DNA of 44,946 nt, taken from Actinomycetaceae bacterium. GTDB lineage: Bacteria > Actinomycetota > Actinomycetes > Actinomycetales > Actinomycetaceae. The translations under genes were made by a program, and so were the position numbers. Positions 38,465 through 44,946 of the stretch are shown here, piece after piece; position 1 is the stretch's first letter; each line of letters begins with the position of its first letter. The stretch covers positions 1-44,946 of the forward strand of contig JAUNHH010000019.1 in assembly GCA_030524055.1 (NCBI GenBank), written 5' to 3'. The notes under the pieces are model-generated. The model made no database searches. It saw only the letters and a program-made list of their open reading frames with translations, and was not told where the DNA came from.

Positions 38465-41020
38465 TTAGGCATCTGCTGCCTGAGCAGCGACTTGACGGGC
38501 GGCAACAGCGCAGCGTTCGCGAAGAATACGCACCAAAGCAGCTGAGGCATCCGGGTGAGAGTCAATCCACTCGGCTCCACGTGCGGGAAGATCAACGCCA
38601 GAGGCATATCCTGCCAGATCTGAGGGGAACATGAGGGTCACAATATCCTCGGCAGTGTGGAAGGTATTGGCCTGCCACACCTCTTCAAGAGAAGCAAAGT
38701 AGTCCTCAACAAAGCGGAGATATTCCTGAGGAGCCACGCGAGCCTGCGCCCAAAAACCTGAGACCATGGCCCAGCGCGTGTCATTGGGAATAGAGGTGTC
38801 GCGAATAATCGCATTCCACGTCTTTTCCTTACCGCCTGGATCTGGCAAGGCCGCCCGGGCCGCAGCCGCATTTTGCCGGCCAGTCATCGTGGCATCGTCA
38901 GCTTCGAGTGCAGCAATATCCTTTTCGCTGGCTGCCCCGCCGCGCACCAGGTTAAAGAGCAACACCCACTGCAGATCAATATCGACATCGAGACCTTCGA
39001 GGGTTTCGCTGCCATCGAGGAAGGCAGATAGCACTTCAAAGTGTGCGGGTGTGCTGGCGTTGCGTGCCGCAGCGCGCAAGAACATTTGCTGTTGATCGGA
39101 CCCGGCGGCAGCCGTGCGAGCAAGAAGCAGAAGCTTACTGCCCACCTGCTCTTGCCGGTCAGTGCGCTTTTCAGGAGCAACGAAAGTGCGGACCGCCTCG
39201 TCAATATGACGCAGGGTCAGCGTCAACATCGGCATATTGGTTTCAATCGACACTGCAGATAGCGCCAAATCCAAATAGTCCGACGCCGCCATCTCACCGT
39301 CACGGGTCATATCCCACGCGGTAGACATGACAACTCCGCGTGTCAGTGAGTCAGCGAACTTCGTAATATTGGCTGAGGCAAAAGCTAAGGAATCCTCATC
39401 AAGGCGCACCTTGGCATAGGCCAAATCACCGTCATTCACTAAAAGGAAATCGGGGCGTGGGTGCCCAACGAAAGAGGGGATTTCCGTCAGGTAGCCATCA
39501 ATATCGAGTTCTTCATGGAGAACGCGCACCAGGGTGTCATCCTCATTTAAGGAATATCCTGCAACAGCCAGACGGTGAGGGCGCAGTGACGAGCCCGGTG
39601 AGAACGAGGATTGCTCAACGGCAACGCGAGTCAGCGTCCCATCCGCATCCGTTTCAATAATGGGCCGCAGTAGGGTGACGCCTGCTTCTTCCAGCCACAC
39701 CTTTGACCACGCCGAAAGGTCACGTCCTGAAGCCTTCTCCAATTCGCCCAACAAATCAGCCAAGGTCGCATTGGAATAGGAGTGCGCCGTCAAATAGGCG
39801 TGGAGGCCAGCGAAGAAATGCTCACGCCCAACATAGCTGACTAATTGGCGCAAAACAGAGGCACCCTTGGCATAGGTAATGCCATCAAAATTCACTTCCA
39901 CATCAGCCAGATCACGGATTTCGGCCATAATCGGGTGAGTGGTGGGCATTTGATCCTGTTTGAGACCCCAGTCTTTACGGAGCATAAAGCCAGTCCACGC
40001 TTCGGTGTACTGGGTTGCTTCGCTTAACGCCAAATGGCTCATAAACTCGGCGAAAGACTCATTGAGCCACAGATCATTCCACCATTTCATGGTGACCAGG
40101 TCACCAAACCACATGTGGGCGAGTTCGTGAAGAATCGTATTGGCGCGGGTCTCTAAATCTGCCTCTGTGGGGCGGCTGCGATACACATATCCATCACGGA
40201 AAGTCACGCAACCAGCATTTTCCATAGCTCCCGCATTGTATTCGGGAACAAAAATCTGGTCGTACTTTGTAAAGGGGTAGGGAATACCGTATTGGGCCTC
40301 AAAGAAAGCAAATCCCTGCCGGGTAATATCCAAAATACGATCGACATCGAGGTGTTCACGCAATGAGGCGCGGCAATACACGCCCAGCGGAATAGTACGG
40401 CCATCAGAACTGGTCAATGATGACGTTTCGCCTTCATAAGGACCAGCGACAATCGCCGTAATATAGGTGGACATGACTTCGGTTGTGTCAAAGGCATAGG
40501 TCCATGCATCTCCCGCTTTAGTGGGGGAGGGGGTGGGGGCATTAGAAAATACGGTCCACCCGGCTGGAACAGTCACCGTAAAACGGAATGTGGCTTTCAG
40601 ATCGGGCTGCTCAAAACTGGTATATACACGCCGAGCGTCGGGCACCTCAAATTGTGAGTAGCAATAGGCTTTGCCATCCGCAGGATCGACAAAACGATGC
40701 AGGCCTTCACCGGTATGCATATAGTCGCAATCAGCATCAACAATCAGCGTATTGTGCTGCGCCAGATCCCGTAATTCAATACGATGATCCTGATGGGCTC
40801 CGACACCAATCTCATTCCCATTGAGGGTAATTGAGCGGACATTATTCGACACTAAATCGGCAAATGTCGATGCCCCTGGTGTGGCGTCAAAAGTGACGGT
40901 GGTGAGCGAAGAGAAGGTTTCATCGCCAGTGGTTAAATCAAGGACCACGTCGTAGTGGGAAACGGAGACCACTTCTGAGCGTGCAATCGCCTCGTCACGG
41001 GTAAGGTTTAGTCCCGGCAT
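38465..41020 (-). CDS. pepN: Aminopeptidase N (M1 family)
   Basis: An 851 aa cytoplasmic zinc aminopeptidase that removes N-terminal residues from peptides. The substrate-anchoring GAMENAG motif precedes the zinc site HELAHMWFGDLVTMKW (HExxH near residue 297), with the third ligand in LWLNESFAEF 18 residues later. The C-terminal ERAP1-like helical domain is complete. Length and order match actinobacterial PepN. AAAGGTGACCG precedes the ATG. It is probably monocistronic: inverted-repeat or hairpin elements lie at both ends. Confidence 0.96.
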   Translation of the reverse strand: MPGLNLTRDEAIARSEVVSVSHYDVVLDLTTGDETFSSLTTVTFDATPGASTFADLVSNNVRSITLNGNEIGVGAHQDHRIELRDLAQHNTLIVDADCDYMHTGEGLHRFVDPADGKAYCYSQFEVPDARRVYTSFEQPDLKATFRFTVTVPAGWTVFSNAPTPSPTKAGDAWTYAFDTTEVMSTYITAIVAGPYEGETSSLTSSDGRTIPLGVYCRASLREHLDVDRILDITRQGFAFFEAQYGIPYPFTKYDQIFVPEYNAGAMENAGCVTFRDGYVYRSRPTEADLETRANTILHELAHMWFGDLVTMKWWNDLWLNESFAEFMSHLALSEATQYTEAWTGFMLRKDWGLKQDQMPTTHPIMAEIRDLADVEVNFDGITYAKGASVLRQLVSYVGREHFFAGLHAYLTAHSYSNATLADLLGELEKASGRDLSAWSKVWLEEAGVTLLRPIIETDADGTLTRVAVEQSSFSPGSSLRPHRLAVAGYSLNEDDTLVRVLHEELDIDGYLTEIPSFVGHPRPDFLLVNDGDLAYAKVRLDEDSLAFASANITKFADSLTRGVVMSTAWDMTRDGEMAASDYLDLALSAVSIETNMPMLTLTLRHIDEAVRTFVAPEKRTDRQEQVGSKLLLLARTAAAGSDQQQMFLRAAARNASTPAHFEVLSAFLDGSETLEGLDVDIDLQWVLLFNLVRGGAASEKDIAALEADDATMTGRQNAAAARAALPDPGGKEKTWNAIIRDTSIPNDTRWAMVSGFWAQARVAPQEYLRFVEDYFASLEEVWQANTFHTAEDIVTLMFPSDLAGYASGVDLPARGAEWIDSHPDASAALVRILRERCAVAARQVAAQAADA

Positions 41021-41156
41021 CGGTCACCTTTCATCGGTTGAATTGGTGGCTGCCACCGTGGGTGGTGGCCTCACAGCGCTAGTGTCCCATGCGCACAGCG
41101 AAACCATCGAATCGCACCGCGGGCAGGGAAGATCTGGGGCCTTTCCCATAGCAGGT

Positions 41157-41182
41157 AACGAGGGCGCAGGCCCGCCCTCGTT
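41157..41182 (-). terminator. Inverted pair of the repeat after the M13 peptidase gene
   Basis: AACGAGGGC and GCCCTCGTT (9-bp arms) flank a GC-rich loop. It lies 42 bases past the M13 stop and upstream of pepN. In the rest of the 203-base gap nothing else is seen. Confidence 0.6.
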
Positions 41183-41223
41183 AAAGAACTCCCACTGTCT
41201 TCCCTGCCGCAGCAGCGCAAGTA

Positions 41224-43224
41224 TTAGGCCCAAATGCGCACGCGCTCGTGCGGCGCAATCCACAGGGCGTCGCCAGGAGCAAGATCCCAGGCATCGGCAA
41301 AAGCATCCATATTTGCCAGCACCTGATTACACCGGAACTCGGCTGGTGAGTGCGGGTCAATCGCCAACATTTGCTTGGCAAACTCTAGGCGAGCTTTCGT
41401 CCGCCATACCCTGGCCCATGACAGGAAGAAACTCTGCTGTTTCTCGCGGGTAATTTCTTCTCCCGCCTTATCCATTGTGGCGCAGTAGGCAGCCCAGGCA
41501 ATACTTAATCCGCCCAGGTCACCAATATTTTCGCCAATAGTCAGCGCCCCATTGACATGAAGATCATCCCCGCCCTCGTCTGCGGCAATATCGTGGGGAA
41601 CTAAAGCGTCATATTGCGCAATTAATGCCGCAGTACGCTGCTCGAAACGCTCACGATCCTCATCTTCCCACCAATTGTGCAGATTCCCATCACCATCCCA
41701 ACGGGAACCTTGATCGTCAAAACCATGCCCGATTTCGTGGCCGATAACTGCGCCAATCGCACCGAAATTCTCTGCCGCATCAGCATTCGGATCAAAGAAT
41801 GGAGGCTGCAAAATAGCGGCAGGGAAAACAATCTCATTCATTGTCGGGTTGTAATAGGCATTGACCGTATGAGGGAACATAAACCATTCCTGGCGATCCA
41901 CCGGCTTGCCTAATTTCGCTAATTCCCGGTCAGTTTCCACCGCATTAGCAGCCCGCACCAAGGACACTAAATCCGGGCAGGAAGAAATATCGAGGGCATC
42001 GTAACTCTTCCACTGTTCGGGATGGCCAATTTTCGGCGTGAAAGCCGACAATTTTGCCAAGGCCTTCTCTTTTGTCCCCTCGCTCATCCACTCTAAATTA
42101 CGAATAGACACCCGATAGGCCTCTAAAAGAGCAGCAACAAGATCATCCATTAGTGCTTTCGACTCTGGTGGGAAATGCCGCGCCGTCCACACGCGCCCCA
42201 AAGCCTCACCAACGGTTCCTTCCACAAGAGATAAAGCGCGCTTCCAGCGAGGACGCAGTTCTTCCGTCCCCGATAAAACACGCCCATGGAAATCGAAATG
42301 GGTGTCCTGGAAAACCTGCGATAAGAGCGGTGCCCGAGTATCAATCAGTGACGCCACCAGCCATTCTTTGAGCGTCTCCAGATCCGTCTGTGCCCACTTT
42401 TGGCAGGCGCCACCCAGAAACTCCGGCTGAGCAATATTGACCCGGGTATTAGCGTCAATATCCAGACCCAAACCGCGCGCCCACGCCTGCCAGTCATATC
42501 CGGGGAACTCAGAGGCCAGATCAGCCCAGCGACGCGGATTGTCATGGGCCAGCGGGTCACGATTACTCACCGCATCACGGTGGTGGGAGGCAAAAGCAGT
42601 CTCTAACTCAACGATGCGCTGGGCACGCGCGGAAGGATCCCCCGCAAGAGCCGGAAAATCTGGCGCCAAAAGTTCACTGTAGCGGCGCAGAAGATCCGTA
42701 TACGCTTCACGCGTGTCCTGGTGGGTGTCTTCCCGGTAGTAGGCCTCATCAGGCAGCCCGATGCCGGACTGGCTTAAGGTCAGCATAGTGGCCGCTGAAT
42801 CATGTGGATCAGTGCCCACCCACGCCGCAACGAGAGCGCCCACCCCGCCGCGTTGAAGCATTCCCGCCACTTCAGCAAGGTCGCTATGGGTAGCAGCACC
42901 AGTAATTGCGTCCATTTCTGGACTCAAGGGCGCAACGCCTTGGGCTTCAACAGAAGCCTCATCCATAAAACGTGAATAAATAGCGCCAATGCGCTGGGCA
43001 TCGGGATCATCAACGGCTCCGCTGGCCGCGTCTTCACAAATGGCGCGACAGCGTTCTTCCGATGCGTCACGCAAAGCATGGAAAGCACCGTCAACCGGGC
43101 GATCAGCGGGGATGTCGTGAGTGGCCAGCCATTGACCATTGACATAGCGGTAGAAGTCATCTTGAGGACGAAATACTGAATCAGGTGGAGTCTGCGCGGG
43201 GGCCGCGGGCAAAGAGTCAGTCAT
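41224..43224 (-). CDS. pepO: M13-family metallopeptidase (neprilysin/PepO-like)
   Basis: A 666 aa zinc endopeptidase for oligopeptides. It shows NAYYNPTMNEIVFPAAILQP, the HEIGH zinc site near residue 495 (VIGHEIGHGFDDQGSRWDGDG), ENIGDLGG with the third ligand, and the typical C-terminus IAPHERVRIWA. There is no signal peptide, so it is likely cytoplasmic, as in bacterial PepO. A repeat arm (41568-41579) is translated as ADEGGDD just before the conserved LHVNGALTIGEN. TAGCGT lies six bases before the ATG and no ribosome site exists, so it is probably leaderless. Confidence 0.95.
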   Translation of the reverse strand: MTDSLPAAPAQTPPDSVFRPQDDFYRYVNGQWLATHDIPADRPVDGAFHALRDASEERCRAICEDAASGAVDDPDAQRIGAIYSRFMDEASVEAQGVAPLSPEMDAITGAATHSDLAEVAGMLQRGGVGALVAAWVGTDPHDSAATMLTLSQSGIGLPDEAYYREDTHQDTREAYTDLLRRYSELLAPDFPALAGDPSARAQRIVELETAFASHHRDAVSNRDPLAHDNPRRWADLASEFPGYDWQAWARGLGLDIDANTRVNIAQPEFLGGACQKWAQTDLETLKEWLVASLIDTRAPLLSQVFQDTHFDFHGRVLSGTEELRPRWKRALSLVEGTVGEALGRVWTARHFPPESKALMDDLVAALLEAYRVSIRNLEWMSEGTKEKALAKLSAFTPKIGHPEQWKSYDALDISSCPDLVSLVRAANAVETDRELAKLGKPVDRQEWFMFPHTVNAYYNPTMNEIVFPAAILQPPFFDPNADAAENFGAIGAVIGHEIGHGFDDQGSRWDGDGNLHNWWEDEDRERFEQRTAALIAQYDALVPHDIAADEGGDDLHVNGALTIGENIGDLGGLSIAWAAYCATMDKAGEEITREKQQSFFLSWARVWRTKARLEFAKQMLAIDPHSPAEFRCNQVLANMDAFADAWDLAPGDALWIAPHERVRIWA

Positions 43225-43230
43225 AGGCCA

Positions 43231-43236
43231 ACGCTA
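43231..43236 (-). promoter_or_regulatory. -10 element TAGCGT of a leaderless mRNA
   Basis: Six bases before the ATG at 43224. Confidence 0.45.
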
Positions 43237-43306
43237 ACGCAGGGCGCGGTGCGGAGTGAAAATATTGCCAGCGGCGTAAATAATGCGCAGCCCTGACAAT
43301 GGCAAT

Positions 43307-43312
43307 TAAAAT
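43307..43312 (+). promoter_or_regulatory. -10 element TAAAAT of a leaderless mRNA
   Basis: Six bases before the ATG at 43319; five of six match TATAAT. Confidence 0.55.
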
Positions 43313-43318
43313 CTGGGT

Positions 43319-44179
43319 ATGAAAAGGCGACTTCCTATAGCTTCCTCTGCAACCGTGGCCCGATCAACAGTATCTCGCCGTAGGCGAGTAGTAGTGACAG
43401 GCGCATCCACAGGAATTGGTGAAGCCACTGTGATTGCATTGCGCGAAAAAGGGTGGGATGTAATTGCCATTGCCCGGCGTGCTGATCGCCTGGCAGATTT
43501 AGCAAAACGCACCGGATGCCGCTGGTATGCCTGCGACCTGCGCGACGCCGCCGCAGTGGCGGATATTGCCGACGCTATTTTAGAAAAAGGCCACGTTGAC
43601 GCATTGGTGAATAACGCTGGTGGTGCTCTCGGTGTGGATTCGATTGCTGATGCTAATCCTGAAGACTGGTTGGAAATGTATCAGCGAAATGTCATGACAG
43701 CACTACATATGACGCGTGCCTTCTTGCCATCAATGCGGGCCAGTGGTGGAAGTATTGTCTTTTTGACCTCAACAGCTGCTCACGATACCTATCCTGGTGG
43801 CGGTGGCTATGTGGCCGCCAAACATGCTGAACGCATTATTGCCAATACCTTGCGTCAAGAGGTGGTGGCTGACCCCGTGCGCATTATTGAAATCGCTCCA
43901 GGCATGGTGCATACACCGGAGTTTTCCTTGAATCGTCTGGGCTCAGAAGAAGCTGCAGAAAAAGTCTATGAAGGGGTACCGAATCCTCTTGTTGCCGAAG
44001 ATATCGCCGAAGCAATTACCTGGGCGTTAACCCTGCCCGCACATGTCAATATTGATTCGATGATTGTCCGCCCTCGTGTCCAAGCAACAAATACGCTGGT
44101 GCACCGCGAACCTGTCCCTACGCAGCGCACCCGACGCGCGGGTCAGCGCACCACTAAAGGCAAGAAAACTCAAGGCTGA
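43319..44179 (+). CDS. Short-chain dehydrogenase/reductase (YdfG-like)
   Basis: A 286 aa classical SDR. The cofactor motif TGASTGIG is at 27-34, preceded by about 20 basic residues; NNAGG is at 98-102 and the catalytic Ser151, Tyr164 and Lys168 (YVAAK) are spaced correctly. It oxidises or reduces a hydroxy or keto group with NAD(P)(H), and its general pattern fits 3-hydroxy-acid dehydrogenases like YdfG. The C-terminal 35 residues are a basic tail (RTRRAGQRTTKGKKTQG). The ATG follows a -10 by six bases with no ribosome site. Divergent from the M13 peptidase gene, 94 bases apart. Confidence 0.92.
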   Translation: MKRRLPIASSATVARSTVSRRRRVVVTGASTGIGEATVIALREKGWDVIAIARRADRLADLAKRTGCRWYACDLRDAAAVADIADAILEKGHVDALVNNAGGALGVDSIADANPEDWLEMYQRNVMTALHMTRAFLPSMRASGGSIVFLTSTAAHDTYPGGGGYVAAKHAERIIANTLRQEVVADPVRIIEIAPGMVHTPEFSLNRLGSEEAAEKVYEGVPNPLVAEDIAEAITWALTLPAHVNIDSMIVRPRVQATNTLVHREPVPTQRTRRAGQRTTKGKKTQG

Positions 44180-44235
44180 CATTACGTCAAGGTTACGAAT
44201 GGGACGCGAAATGTCCTAGCGCTTGTGAGTTGAGT

Positions 44236-44287
44236 GCGGGTGGGTAAATCTGGGGGAGGGACATCCGGCATAGATTTTCCCACCCGC
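44236..44287 (+). terminator. Hairpin terminator after the SDR gene
   Basis: GCGGGTGGGTAAATCT and AGATTTTCCCACCCGC (one mismatch in 16) flank a 20-base loop, followed by GCCTTTATT. Confidence 0.7.
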
Positions 44288-44320
44288 GCCTTTATTCCCT
44301 GGCCCATTTAAGGAGTGATA

Positions 44321-44946
44321 ATGAAACGTCACCCGCTGGCGCTGAGCGCTCTTGTCCTCGCCTTGACTTTTTCAATTGTCGGTTGCGCGCCAGAAAGTGG
44401 CACCAATGCGACCCCTCCCGCTGATCGCTCCTCTCCCGCGTCAGAACCACTCCCAGGGGAAACCCATATGGAACCTGCTCAGCCATCGGCACCGGCTGAT
44501 GAGGCCGGTGAAGTCGCGAGTACTGACAGGCCAGACACTGCTGATGCTAAAGACGCCTCAACGATAATTCCCACCACACAGATAGTTGTGGGAACAGCCA
44601 GTATCGAAGTGAAAAACGTGAGCGAATCACTGGATTCACTCACGTCATGGGTGCAGGCGCAAAGCGGCCGCATTTCCTCAAGTGAACTTTACGGGGATAA
44701 AGGGACAACGGGTGGGCGCGCAACTGTGCGTATTCCAGCTGAACGCTATGAGGCTTTAGTTGACCATATTCAATCGATGGGAGAGCTGACGCATATCTCC
44801 TCTAAATCCGATGATGTTGGCCAGCAAATTGCTGATGTTGACGGGCGAATTAAAGCCCTAGAAACGTCGGTTGCGCGCCTGACGGATCTGATGAAAAATG
44901 CGACAAACACCGCCGATCTTGTGGCCGCTGAAAAAGAGTTAACGGC
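44321..44946 (+). CDS. DUF4349-family lipoprotein (cut by the window end)
   Basis: The first 208 residues are present. A lipoprotein signal (MKRHPLALSALVLALTFSIV then GC) has its lipid Cys at 22. A Pro/Ser/Glu/Ala-rich tether follows, then the start of DUF4349: IVVGTASIEVKNVSESLDSL, RATVRIPAERYEALVDHI and a coiled-coil stretch IADVDGRIKALETSVARLTD. Family members have a C-terminal membrane helix, which would lie past the window. The function is unknown, though these are surface proteins. ADEAGEV in the tether resembles the repeat-encoded peptides. AGGAGTGATA precedes the ATG. Confidence 0.88.
   Translation, partial: MKRHPLALSALVLALTFSIVGCAPESGTNATPPADRSSPASEPLPGETHMEPAQPSAPADEAGEVASTDRPDTADAKDASTIIPTTQIVVGTASIEVKNVSESLDSLTSWVQAQSGRISSSELYGDKGTTGGRATVRIPAERYEALVDHIQSMGELTHISSKSDDVGQQIADVDGRIKALETSVARLTDLMKNATNTADLVAAEKELT

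Overview
The window looks like a chromosomal segment of a medium-to-high G+C actinobacterium. The best guess is the Actinomycetaceae (Actinomyces/Schaalia-like). The grounds are gene content (DtxR-type iron box, M1 and M13 peptidases, a zinc-type SmtB regulator with a His-rich partner, actinobacterial-type Abi, ankyrin and DUF4349 proteins) and many genes whose -10 hexamer sits 6-7 bases before the start codon, meaning leaderless mRNA. No rRNA, tRNA, CRISPR array, transposase or integrase gene was seen.

Layout. 0-2 kb: a shortened OLD-like ATPase and an ankyrin protein. 2.0-2.85 kb: two tandem cassettes on the minus strand, each with a conserved leader, a 50-51 aa basic/amphipathic protein and a hairpin, preceded by three copies of a 19-bp motif. 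2.9-6.7 kb: a four-gene iron-siderophore ABC importer under a perfect 22-bp iron-box palindrome. 7.1-12.1 kb: an accessory-looking stretch with two paralogous sterol-type glycosyltransferases around an Abi/HEPN protein, a DCC thiol protein and an unknown gene. 12.2-19.6 kb: P-type Ca2+ ATPase, FAD monooxygenase, WD40-like protein, and an MFS pump with its TetR regulator. 19.9-26.6 kb: ClbS-like protein with an orphan MNT nucleotidyltransferase, a secreted beta-propeller, an unknown protein, a membrane-anchored alpha/beta hydrolase, an ATP-grasp ligase and a small membrane protein.

26.6-34.0 kb holds the most interesting conserved system: a tightly coupled five-gene operon, SWIM zinc finger - DUF5691 - MoxR AAA+ ATPase - DUF5682 - VWA. 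It resembles and extends the uncharacterised E. coli yehLMPQ set. 34-38.2 kb: a CynX-type MFS, a MerR/MFS operon with a 19-bp-spacer promoter, and an SmtB-type zinc sensor with a His-rich metal-binding protein. 38.4-44.9 kb: PepN, PepO, a short-chain dehydrogenase and a truncated DUF4349 lipoprotein at the window edge.

Two dispersed repeat families overlay this. One is a G+C-rich arm, ACGAGGGCGGGGC, found more than 20 times singly or as an inverted pair. It lies between genes and also inside them, where it is translated as (D/N)EGGA-like or APASS-like insertions, or supplies C-termini and stop codons. The other is a ~72-bp palindrome present four times between genes, with a conserved A-rich internal bubble. 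All functions are read from sequence and remembered family knowledge; no search was run.
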